Shown in pieces: positions 44,810 through 55,020 of a DNA stretch of 64,000 nucleotides. Source of the DNA: Amaurobius ferox (lineage: Eukaryota; Arthropoda; Arachnida; Araneae; Amaurobiidae); the NCBI GenBank assembly GCA_951213105.1, contig OX578146.1, forward strand, positions 49,259,275-49,323,274, written 5' to 3'. The position numbers and the translations under genes were made by a program. The notes under the pieces are model-generated. The model searched no databases. It saw only the letters and a list, made by a program, of their open reading frames with translations, and was not told where the DNA came from. Positions within the stretch are counted from its first letter, which is position 1; every line of letters begins with the position of its first letter.

Positions 44810-45239
44810 GTCAGTAAACTATATCTACAATGCAAGCAGCATTTGGTTTGCTATGTCATTATAACAAAGTACTTGTGACATAGTTACGTTAATAAATATA
44901 TTCCGTATCATCACACAAATCTTGTTGATTTTATGGTTACATTAATAAATATATTCTGTATTATGACACAAATCTTGTTCATTTTATGAATTAAAAATTT
45001 AAAAATATCAAACAACTTTAAATCGGAGAAGCAAATAGCAGGTCTCCCGCTCGCCCGGGGCAACTGAAATTATTTATAATGGGCTACCTGCCTTTATTAT
45101 TATTATTTTTATTTTAAAGAAAATGCAATCGATTTAAAATAATCGTTATAGCATCACAGTTTGAGACTCAAAATTATGAAAATTGACACGAATTTGAGAT
45201 TTGTGAAACGAAAAACATTTTCAGCTAAAAACTTTTGCG
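44810..45239. other. Upstream flank of the putative MED23 start
   Basis: A near-direct repeat of about 60 bp (TTAATAAATATATTCCGTATCATCACACAAATC at 44888 and 44948, second copy diverged) is present. No TATA box is obvious at a useful distance. Confidence 0.4.
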
Positions 45240-45330
45240 ATGCTGTATATGTATAACACCGCACGGCGAAATCTGCATGCTGGGAAGCACATGGCGCCCT
45301 CGTATCTGGTTCTGTCTGGAAAGGAAACTA
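45240..45330 (-). promoter_or_regulatory. Possible TATA-less promoter region of MED23
   Basis: A locally GC/CpG-richer block in AT-rich DNA about 450-500 bp upstream of the candidate ATG. On the minus strand it reads GCTTCCCAGCATGCAG, resembling the ZNF143/Staf site TTCCCAGNATGC that marks many housekeeping promoters, and GAGGGCGCCATG. Inference from motif and position only. Confidence 0.25.
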
Positions 45331-45715
45331 ATCACTGTGCACATTGACGGATGCTCTGTTTTCCCTTTTCCTCTGATTCAAAGAGAAAGAACAGACACAC
45401 TATCCGCATTTTAACATTATACAGTACAGGATCTATTATCCGGAATGCTTGGGACTTCAGACATTCTGGATAAGGGGGTTTTCCGTAATTCGGAACACTT
45501 TTTCTAAAACTTACTGGAATGCTCTCAAATGTCGTTATAGAAAATTATAATTCATTTTAAAAACATAAATGTATTAAATAAAGCTTTTTTACAATCTATA
45601 TGAAAAATATACTTGGTTAACTAAAATGCAAACAGTTGAAGTGAGAAAAATGTAGATTTCAACACATTATTTTATAATACAGTACAACCTCGAAAATCCG
45701 GAAACCTCCAAATTC

Positions 45716-46000
45716 TTCTTCTTCTTCGACCCAGACCGTCTGACCTACCAAAAAGGTGTAAGGTATCTGTTTGGACGGCCGGGAAGTGCCACCCAATTTA
45801 GACCGGAACCCAGTAGGGGAGGCATCCACAGGGACCGCACCCTCCTTCCCCTACCACCAACCTCTCGGAAGGACTTACGGACCCACATGTTTAACGTGAT
45901 CGTACTCCGCGTGAACACGGCAGCAGTTTGGGCAGCGGCGGGAATCGAACCCGGGACTACCGAGTGCAACCTCCGCGCGCTAACCACAGGGCTACCACGC
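45716..46000 (-). mobile_element. tRNA-derived SINE (copy C, full length)
   Basis: Minus-strand copy with intact B box (complement of GGTTCGATTCC), A-box-like TAGCCCTGTGG, body, hairpin tail and a short (GAA)n-type end. Flanked by CCAAATTC at 45708-45715 and 46001-46008. The open frames over it are SINE artefacts. Confidence 0.88.
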
Positions 46001-46309
46001 CCAAATTCTGGACATTTTCCAAATTTTCAAATTTTTTTTCCCGGACTGACGAAGTCGCGGATTTAAAACAACAGGGTAAGATTATTTATATGGAATCATA
46101 TTTTATAAACAAATACCGTATTTTCAGGTCGATTTTATGAACCCCGAAATGAAACGAAAGTTTAGATGGCCGGCTGTAGATTGGCTCGTGGTTGGGGCGT
46201 GAATTACGTTGTTAGCATTAATCCCACCTCCCCCTTATTCAAGTCACAACTCCCGATGAATTATTTCGTGTAAAATATAGATCGTTATTTAAATACTGAA
46301 TTTTTATTA

Positions 46310-46537
46310 TCAAAATTTCCTTTTCTCATTATTGGAAAAGACATTTTTCTGAAACAATGTAATTTTTAATATTAAATACTTTAAAACGTTATCGTAACAT
46401 TTTATCACAGATTGTTCAATTAAATCTAAAAATCCCGAGAATTCATAGTAACACTCACGGAAATTTCCTTTGTTCACTTCGTAGTAAGAATCCCATTCTT
46501 CAATGTATTCTGTTTTATCTTCAGAATCTCCCCCCAA
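46310..46537 (-). other. 75-codon open frame of unknown nature
   Basis: Reads MGGDSEDKTEYIEEWDSYYE... on the minus strand, inside the inner pogo-like element and antisense to its transposase. Acidic start, no family recognised; probably chance. Confidence 0.12.
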
Positions 46538-47119
46538 TATCTGACAAGTTTTTCGTTCTCGTCAAACGTGTCAGCTTGAAATCGATTGAATATTTTACCT
46601 TTTTTGTTTAGAAAGCCATATTTAAATATTATAAATAGCAAATAAATAACTAAATAATATTGTATCGCACAGAACCAGCAAGAAGGTCATTAACACACAG
46701 ACTTCTCAAAGGGGTCGGCTGCATTTACAATTACAAAATAAGCAAATTCCGATTCCTTTCTTCGCTTTCCCTACCCCACCACATCCGGGTGCAGCTGCAG
46801 TCTAGTAATGACTCATCGTGATTTAGAAAAATCATTGAGTGGAGAGATATTTTTTTTTGCAAAAGATATTTATTTTATCTGCTACAATATTTTTTACATC
46901 TTTGACTATTACTAATAAAGTTTTTACTTTTTTCAGAGTCATCAGCCTTTTTAAACATAACATTATATCTAGAAAATAAATAAAACCTCAGTTCTTATTT
47001 TTTGTTCTTCGTTCGTTATTAGCGAAAATGGTTTAAACACATTTACACCTTTATATTGTCAAAAGTGCTAATCCTCGATTTTTATTAAATTTCGGCACTT
47101 CATTAAACTTCCAGCGCTA

Positions 47120-47400
47120 CATTAAATCTCAACAAAGCCGATATAACGGAAGTTCTGCACTCTGATGATGATACGCCAATAGTAAATAAACTGAGTGATG
47201 GCGAAATTTGTGATATGATATTAAATAAATAAAGATCAAAGAAGAGACGATAAATGTGGAGAAGCAAAAATACCCATTGATAATCTTATGCAAACAATCA
47301 ATCATGCAATTAAAGGCCTTGAACAAAGAAGCTTTATAACCGAGCAGAAATAATGTCCATCTACAGGATAAAGAAAGCTGCTTTCCCATAAACCAAAATT
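47120..47400 (+). pseudogene. Tigger-like transposase C-terminal remnant
   Basis: Frames combined read ADITEVLHSDDDTPIVNKLS, DGEICDMILN, then KIPIDNLMQTINHAIKGLEQ, RSFITEQK and SIYRIKKAAF. This matches the acidic linker, (L/S)DEEI box and EALxALExALxxLEQQ tail of jerky-type transposases. The catalytic domain is not preserved between 46009 and 47119. Confidence 0.65.
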
Positions 47401-47870
47401 AATGAAATAACAAATGCTAATTCAAATATTTAAACGAAATGATAAAATGTAATTTTATCATTTCGTTTCGTTCACATATTCTAAATTATTAGTGTGTATA
47501 TTTTTTCTTAGAAATTTCTTTTGCCCTATTTTTTAGATTAAATAATATGTTTTAATTGATTAACTTAACTTTTGTTATTATTTTTACTAAAAATAGTGCT
47601 TTATAGTGTTTTTAGTTAATATTAAATCTGAATTTTATTCAAATTCTATAATCCAGAAAAATTGAAAATCCGGAATCGGCAAAGTCCGGATTTTCGAGGT
47701 TGTATTATTAATATTGCTAATTAAGGCAAAAAATCAATTGGCGGGATTTTAAACAAAAAACCGCTATTTGGTGTAATTTTTGACAAATAATTGAGTGTTG
47801 GCACAGAATTTGGCATTATTTTGCCGCATTCCGGTTTTGGGAGAGTCCGGATAAGACGTCGAGTACTGTA

Positions 47871-48486
47871 TTCACGAAATTTCACCCCCGGGAATTTGGG
47901 GAGTGGGTCACTGTCTTTGGTTGGTCAGGAGCAAGGGGAGAAGCGTTCAACCTGTGGCAGTAGGGTTCGGGGGAAAAGGAGATAGACACGATGTCTTTAC
48001 TTTTGCGTTCCCCCCCCCCCAAAGGGAATCGGTGACAGTTGAGGACATTTTTAGCAGTGACTAGTGGGTGGCAAGAAAGAAGCATTGCTAATTGCTTTGG
48101 TATTATCCCTTGTGGGTCAGGTTTTTCAAATCGGGTGAATTGCGTGCTAATGCAATGACGACTCCCTATTTGCTGTTTTCAGTCACGTTTTTTTATTCTG
48201 ACTGAGACAAGGGTTGATAGGTGGGAGTCAGTACTCTTGTGAAAAGTTTGAGAAAGCTCACATATTTTTTCTTCGTTCCTATGTGTTCATGTTTTGTACG
48301 CATGTATTTTATTGTTTATTCGTTTCTTTGATGAACTCCTATGTAAAAGTTTTGATTGCAGATTTAGTATAGCATAACAAACAACGCTATTTTCATTCTT
48401 GGGCAAGTCCAATAAGAAAGCATGTGATAACCGTTTAGAGAGGCCACTAGTTACCTCAGTACATAAGACTGTAGATGAAATAGTAA
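47871..48486. other. Flank between pogo and hAT elements
   Basis: GC-richer part 47880-48080 with an 11-nt C tract (48010-48020). It may be the 5' non-coding end of the following hAT. No gene seen. Confidence 0.35.
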
Positions 48487-49949
48487 GTGATGCATGTTCC
48501 CCTCATGCAACTGCTAACAAAAGAAAAAAACCATAGACCTAGGTTGGTTCAGATCTACTGGTTAGATAAGTTTTCTTGGTTGACAAAAGACCAAGGTGTT
48601 CTCTACTGCGCAATTTGCAAAAAATTCCCAAATATTTGTGATTCCAAATCCTGCTTAATCACTGGTTTTACTCTGCTATGTAAAATTGAAACTTTGAAAA
48701 TTCATGACTCCACTAAAAGTCATAGAGTGTGCATCAGTGCAGAAGATGTAAAGAAAACCCCAGCTTCCACTCCACTGACAAAATGAATTCTGAGAACCTC
48801 ATCAGAGCAAATTAAACAAATGAGCATCTACTTCAACACAGCTTATTACATTGCATATCATTCCAAACCACGGAATTAAAATAACAGGAACCGCTCTACG
48901 GGGCAATTCCCGTATAGGAGGAGGAGGCCGGTTTTTGGCACTCTCCCACTCAAACCTCACTTCCGGTAGCCATGTCTGGTGCAGAAAAAAGGGAATTTCT
49001 TCCTTGGCCACTGAGCAAAATAGCTGTGTAGAGACTTTTATTTCATTATTTTTAATAATATTCCAATCTGTGAAATTGTATGCGTAAATTAGAAACATGT
49101 CTTTATATAACATACCATTATACAGAGTTCCCCCCAGGCACTTTTGGAAGGACGCAGCGCCCTGCCTGCCCTTTGTCGAGAAGAGCACCCTCCCTGCCCT
49201 TATGTTAGCAGATCAGATCCCCTGCTTAGCCTTTTGTTAAGAGAGCAATATCTGTCCTCAAATGAAAATCAACCAGTTCTTGTATGACCTCAGATAAGTA
49301 TCAGAGCCCTTTCTCTGAGTTCATTACTGCAAATTTTGATCCTGTCTATGATGCAGCGAATATGACTGGTGAGAAAAATGGTTTAGGTTCCAAACTTAAA
49401 GAAATTTGCCCTCAGCTCATACAGACTCATTGTGTGGCTCACCGGTTGCAGTTAGCTGTATTAAATGCCTGTTCAAAAATTGTATATATTAGGCAAATTG
49501 AAAAAAAAAAAATTAGAGCTATTTTGAAGTTTTATCATAAATCACCAAAAAGATTGTGTGAAATGAATAATATTAATCCCTTATTGGAAATCAAAGTGGG
49601 TGATTCTTAGAATAGGCCCCCACTCATTTTTCAAAGTACGAACCAGCGCCAAGTTGGTGCGATTCTGCGGGTTACAATTCTATTCCGGCTACTTCGCGAA
49701 TCTGGTAGCCTTCAAACGGACATCCAATCAGCGCTCCCCTTTTTAGGATGCTGCGCGCGCGCCTTTTTATTCTTTGGATTCTGCATTTTAATAGGCAGTA
49801 ATAGTCCTTTTTCGATCGAATTCGTTGACTCTTGCTTTTACAGATCTTTTTCGATCGATTTGCAAAGATGTAAACACGTAGAAACTTTTTGGAATAAATA
49901 TTTAAAACATTCCTCGTAATTCATGGACATTAACATTTTACGCAAATTT

Positions 49950-50090
49950 TCAAAGAAAACGTGTTGCAGTGTTGAATGTACGTGTAAGAAAACGTGTTCC
50001 GGTGTGTGTTAAATGTATGTGTATGTTCAAGAAAACGTGTTGCAGTGTTGAATGTACGTGTAAGAAAACGTGTTCCAGTGTGGATGTAAT
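49950..50090 (+). repeat. Short tandem repeat, ~76-bp period
   Basis: GAAAACGTGTTGCAGTGTTG at 49955 and 50031, each followed by GAAAACGTGTTCC (49988, 50064): two copies of a two-part unit. Lies inside the TIR element. Confidence 0.8.
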
Positions 50091-50214
50091 TAAAAATATG
50101 GATATCCGTTACATAAAGGTTAGTTTTTTCTTTGTTCATCCCGTGTTTTGAAATTGTCTTTTGTATATTTCCGTGTTTTTAAAATGGGTTTCTTAATTTT
50201 AAAGTATCATTTTT

Positions 50215-50580
50215 TTCTTGATTTTTGTTAAAGTACAAACTTTTTTCTAAGTATCGTTTTCTCTTGAATTTAGTTAAAGTACAAACTTTTTTCTAAGTTC
50301 CGTTTTTTCTTAAATTTAGTTAAAGTACAATCTTTTTTCTAAGTTCCGTTTTTTCTTAAATTTAGTTAAAGTACAAACTTTTTTCTAAGTTCTGTTTTTT
50401 CTTAAATTTAGTTAAAGTACGAACTTTTTTCTAAGTTCCGTTTTTTCTTAAATTTAGTTAAAGTACGAACTTTTTTCTAAGTTCCGTTTTTTCTTAAATT
50501 TAGTTAAAGTACGAACTTTTTTCTAAGTTCCGTTTTTTCTTAAATTTTGTTAAAGTGCAATCCGTTTACTAAGTATTGTT
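50215..50580 (+). repeat. 46-bp tandem repeat, about 8 copies
   Basis: TTAAAGTACAAACTTTTTTC followed by TAAGTTCCGTTTTTTCTTAA recurs every 46 bp (AAGTAC at 50231, 50277, 50323 and onward), with the later copies nearly identical. Lies inside the TIR element. Confidence 0.9.
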
Positions 50581-52003
50581 TTTTAATTTTCGATTTATAA
50601 GTTTTTGATATTGATTTAAATTCAAAAAATATTTTAAGTATCCAGCGTTTTTAAAATTTTATTATTCTGCCATTACGCAATATTTTTATAGTTCTGCCAT
50701 TACGCAATATTTTTTAAATGCACAAAAATAGTATTTTGTAATCTTTTTATGAGTATTATTAACTTTTATTTATATTCAATTGCAATATCATTTAACAAAA
50801 TTACAGTTCATAAAACTCTAGAATAAGACGTCACTATTGAAGGAGGAGCCTATTTTAAAACACGGGAATATACGTCACTTCAATTGGGAGGAGTCAATTT
50901 CAAAACACGGCCAACGCGCCAACTTGGCGCAATTTTGTACTTAGAAAAAAAACGAGTGGGGGCCTATTCTGAGAATTTACCATCAAAGTTGTGAAACTTG
51001 GGGATTTGAATAGTGTTCATTGGGTCGTTAGCAAAATATGAACACTGGAAGCTCTGTTACAAAGTTTGCAATCTGTTGTCACACATTTAGAGAACAGCAC
51101 AAACACACAAGATGGACCATTGGCAAAGGGAATTCTAAAATATTTGTGTCCATACAGATGTGTAAAATTTGCACACTTTTTACTGGATTCTTTTGACATT
51201 TTTACACCCATCTCATAATCCTTTCAAAAAGAAAAAAATGTTATGTCAATGAAGTCAATTGTGCTGTAGAGAGAGGTCTTCTTAAGCTTAAGTTAGAAAG
51301 TCTGTTGACTAAAAATGGGACAATGGAAGTACAGTTCCTAAGTTATTTTGATGAAGACAGAAATATTTTTCACTCCACCCAACTATCAAATGTAACAGAA
51401 GGAGAAGAATCTTTTAGGAAAGCTATTCTAGAACATGGATTGAACTTTTTGAAATCAAGATGCTGCATTGAAAATTCACCAATAGGCAATGAAAGTTTTT
51501 GACACTGCATTATGGCCAACAGGAAGAAGACTTGCACAATATGGAAATAGTGACATGATCTTATTGGCCACTCACTTCTAGTTAACACTGAAACTACACA
51601 CAATCAATGAAGACAATGTTCTTCATGAGTGGTATGACTTGAAACTACACAAGCATCCAACAACCTAGCATTTGCTGAAACGTGCAGACATGCAGCAACT
51701 CATAATAGCAGATATAAGATTTTAAGTAAATTCTTGGCCATTATTCAGTGTGTACCAGTTTCAATATCTTCTTGTGAACGGGGTTTCAGTGCCATGAATA
51801 TAAAAAACACTTACCGTTCCTCGCTGACTGTAGTAAATACGGATAATTTAATGAGTATTTGTAATAATGGAACTTCAGTTACAAATTTTGATCCAATGCC
51901 ATCCATTCAACACTGGTTCTCCACACACACAAAAAAAAAAATTACAGAAAGGAGGCCAGGAATTTGTCTACACCTATATAATGATAAGAATACTTTAGGC
52001 TAG

Positions 52004-52890
52004 TTCATTTTTTGTGGGCTACCATGGGCGTCCGCAGCATAGGGTAAGGGGGTGGCGCTTCCCCCCCCCCCCTGCAAAGAAAGTTGCGAGTGCCCATGTG
52101 GGCCACTAAGATTTATGACTCTATTTGCACCCCTGCTTTAAATTGCTCAATATCGAAACTGGACTTTCAGTTTTCGAATTGAAACAAAACACATTTCAAC
52201 TGTATTGTTTTGACAGCTGCAATTCGCGCATGGGCAATCAATCAACTGCATTGAAAGTTCAACCTCGGCCAATGCACCTAGCCTTTACAAAACGATTTAT
52301 TACACCTGGTTGGAAATTCACTGATTAAGCAACCACCACACTTTTCATAACAGAAATATTGCGAAGCTTTTATAGTGTGGTTTATAACTAGTAAAATTTC
52401 TATTTCTGCACAGTTTACAAATGAAAACTGTAATGAGAATGGTAGCATATTTACAAGAACTTCTTCCACGAAACGATCCACAGCGGACAGCACAACGATC
52501 GTCTCAGACGACAACACAGTTTCCATGTCAACTAATTTATATGATGCAGTACAACAAAATTGTTCGAACTATTTACTAGAATGAGCTTTTTCAGCCTTTA
52601 AATCTAATTTAAGTTTTAACTGTCATATTTATGTCCACCAGCCGCAAAAAACAAATGTAAACCAAAACATTTTAAACTTTAATGATGCCAGATACAAATA
52701 AGCAAATTTAGAAAACTAACAGAGAACTCATTCAACTGTAACTCGATTGCAAAATATCCAATCTAACTTGTACGTATCTCTTGGGCAACTCTACATTAGC
52801 ATCAATATTAATAGTATTCTCAATAATAAGTGACATAGTCCATATAGTGAAATATTTAAATAATTTATTCATCAATAAGGCGTTATTTTC
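52004..52890. other. Flank of the hAT; no gene supported
   Basis: Holds a 12-nt C tract (52061-52072). Open frames at 52125-52328 and 52375-52584 have no recognised domain. Confidence 0.35.
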
Positions 52891-53140
52891 AGTAACTTGG
52901 TATCACTTTTAGAATTTTGATGATAGTTTCATCAATCTGGGGCGAATTTCGTTAGATTATTCGCCAAGTGTTACAGACAGGTGAGAAGTGCATTTCTTAT
53001 ATACTAGAGGGTACACTCGTCATATGACAGAATTTAAAACATTACCTCCCATTTTGTGTCATTTTTATGAATTTGGCGACATTTTCATTTAAAAAATTTG
53101 CTAAGTTGGCGATATCTCGTCAAATGCGTCGGGCGAAGTA
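52891..53140 (+). repeat. Diverged copy of the GCCAAGTTGGCG-rich repeat
   Basis: ATTTGGCGACATTTTCATTT, TGCTAAGTTGGCGATATCTC and ATTCGCCAAGTG match the left part of the repeats at 31975 and 32428. Confidence 0.55.
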
Positions 53141-53379
53141 ATGGATTATTTTTATAGTCAATTCTGATATTATTTTCATGAAGCTAAAAGGAAGGAGAAT
53201 CATCGCCTCGCCATAGTAGAAATATTAGTCTGTTTTGGTCGCTCCAGCATATATTGAGACGGGGTGTCCAATTTAATATTTATTATGACTTCACCTCCGA
53301 TCCTGCCCTCATATATTGATAAGGGGTGTTAAAACACCGTATGGGCGGTTACGGTGATTGTGACGTCAACCCATACGTC

Positions 53380-54005
53380 ACCTCACAGTTGAAAAGTGTT
53401 TATGACTGTTCATTCTGTCTGTCTGTCCGTTAGCACGATAACTGCCGTAAAAATGACTTTATCAAAATGAAATTTTAGTATGTTTTTCAGACGGTCTGTA
53501 GAACCTATGGCAATATAAATAAATAATATCACCCAATTAGTTTTGGATTGAACCCGGGTTGAAAAAATGAAATACATTGAACCCTATGGGACCTAATTTT
53601 TCAAACATTTTTTAAGCGAATTTAAAATTCGCAAATTGCTTCGAAAGTTTTAGGAAATATTCAAATTATCCCATAAAATATATATAAAAAATTCAGCACA
53701 ATATATTCAGGAGTTTTTAAATAAAAATTAAAAAAATAATTACACCCTGTATATGAACCTTACACCTTTCTGGTAGGTCGGACGGTCTGGGTTTCAACAA
53801 CAACCCTTTATATGAAGAGATCACATGATCATTACATGAAGAGATCACGTGCCCACTTCAAAATGAAATATGGCATCCATCTTGTGTCAAAATCGCAATT
53901 TTTAAAGTTCTTTTTAATTCATACTTAATGTTGTATTCGTCCTAAAATCGCTTTATTTTTCTTAAATTCTGTGCATCTATATACTGAAACAATACAATTA
54001 CAATA
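53380..54005 (+). repeat. Dispersed GTCTGTCTGTCCGTTAG repeat, copy 3 (longest)
   Basis: Matches 10533-10990 across both halves and contains extra sequence (53807-53890, GAAGAGATCAC repeated twice) plus a 45-bp retro-insertion at 53758-53802. Confidence 0.75.
53758..53802 (+). mobile_element. 45-bp SINE 3' fragment with target duplication
   Basis: CCTTACACCTTTCTGGTAGG continuing to GGTCTGGGTTTCAACAACA equals the last part of the SINE at 63448-63740. Flanks ACCCTGTATATGAA (53744-53757) and ACCCTTTATATGAA (53803-53816) agree at 13 of 14 bases. Confidence 0.82.
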
Positions 54006-54024
54006 TATTTGGGTTGAAAACCCA

Positions 54025-54070
54025 GACCGTCCGACTCATCCAATAGACTTGACCAACTATTTGGACGGCC
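54025..54070 (-). ncRNA. LINE 3' tail hairpin
   Basis: Arms GACCGTCC (54025-54032) and GGACGGCC (54063-54070) form an 8-bp stem in the RNA, one pair being G-U, close to the 3' end. By analogy with LINEs whose RT recognises a 3' stem-loop, it is a candidate RT-binding site. Confidence 0.55.
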
Positions 54071-55020
54071 GGGAAGGAAAGTTAGCGGATGCCAACTCCC
54101 AAGGCCAACGCTTTGACGGTCCAGAGCAAATTTATTGAATTCTTAAAAATTTTTACAATTGGTTACATAGTTTTGAGATATTGATGAATACATATTATGA
54201 ATGATGAATAGTTATTATGATGAATATATATTATGATATGTTGAATACATATATTAATGAATACATATATTGATGAATACATATTATAATGAATACATAT
54301 TATTGAATATTGTTCAGTACATGGGAGTTTGATGGTGATGATATATACATAGATGGTGATGATATATACATATAGTAATGATATATACATAGGTTAAATA
54401 TAAGAAAAATAAACAATGACTTGAAAGAGTGGAGATCATAATAGATGAGGTTGATATTGTTGATATATTCAATTTTAATGAAGGGTTACAGATATATTAA
54501 AAGATTAAGTATTATAGTGATTAAGTATTATAATGACATTGAGATGATGTAGGGGACAATATAATGATAGAATGAATAGTTTGCTAAATAGGTTTATAAC
54601 GTTTTGCTGAGAGAATAATGTTGGTGCATGGTAGTTATAGGATGAGTAATTTACTGACTGGGAGAATGACGTTTTGATGATGAATATTAACTTATCAAAA
54701 TATTCATTTTTAATAATGCATATGTCATTAATGATTTTCAGCAAGCAGTGTTCGTGAATACTGATATAGAATATAATTATTGAAATTTAAGTTATATGGT
54801 GTATGGTGGTTATATAGAAACAATTAGTAGGTAAAATGACCAACACCAGACAATACCACAAACACAAGAGACAATACATCACAACACAAAAACTAAGTAG
54901 TGATACCACTATAATAGAACCACTAAAGAAAAAGGGAAGACTTTTATAACCAACGGGCAACACCCACAATGATTCACAGACCAAAGGAGAATGATTGAGA
55001 GCAGAAAGAGCACACAAACT

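Larger units (their letters stand above)
45678..47707 (+). mobile_element. Inner pogo/Tigger-like element
   Basis: Left end ACAGTACAACCTCGAAAATC(CGGA) at 45679; right end TCCGGATTTTCGAGGTTGTA (47685-47704) is its reverse complement. The shared core TACAACCTCGAAAATCCGGA is perfect over 20 bp. Contains a SINE close to its left end and a transposase remnant. Confidence 0.82.
45420..47870. mobile_element. Outer pogo-like element (ends only) hosting a second one
   Basis: Left end TACAGTACAGGATCTATTAT(CCGGA) at 45420 and, inverted from 47870, TACAGTACTCGACGTCTTAT(CCGGA). The parts 45420-45677 and 47708-47870 belong to it; the middle is the inner element. No transposase of its own remains, so it is a MITE-like deletion derivative. 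Confidence 0.75.
49598..50981. mobile_element. Non-autonomous TIR element with 8-bp target duplication
   Basis: Ends GGGTGATTCTTAGAATAGGC (49598) and, inverted from 50981, GGTAAATTCTCAGAATAGGC; both continue CCCCACTC. Target duplication ATCAAAGT at 49590-49597 and 50982-50989; removing the element restores EIKV|VKLGDLNSVHW in the hAT transposase. 1384 bp, no coding capacity. Duplication length and GG start would fit Merlin-, P- or MULE-type elements; not assigned. Confidence 0.85.
48487..52003 (+). pseudogene. hAT transposase of the ZNF862 type, interrupted
   Basis: N-terminal TTF/BED-like finger 48487-48786: WLTKDQGVLYCAICKKF (CxxC), then HDSTKSH (HxxxxxH). Catalytic region 49330-49610: DAANMTGEKNGLGSKLKE and THCVAHRLQLAVLNA; YHKSPKRL. 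After the insertion, 50985-51060 VVKLGDLNSVHW; 51490-51580 LWPTGRRLAQYGNSDM; 51735-51960 SISSCERGFSAMNIKNTYRS (dimerisation region). Multiple frameshifts after 51000 and a non-homologous stretch at 48800-49270 make it a pseudogene. Such transposases also gave rise to vertebrate ZNF862-like genes. Confidence 0.82.

Noticed and set aside
45745..45987. 80-codon frame with RSLWMPP and similar frames at 17451 and 63448
   Set aside because: All three are readings through copies of the same SINE; no independent coding evidence.
49284..50151. Cys-rich frame VRVKRVPVC... at 49969-50151 as a small protein
   Set aside because: It reads through the 76-bp tandem repeat of a non-coding TIR element.
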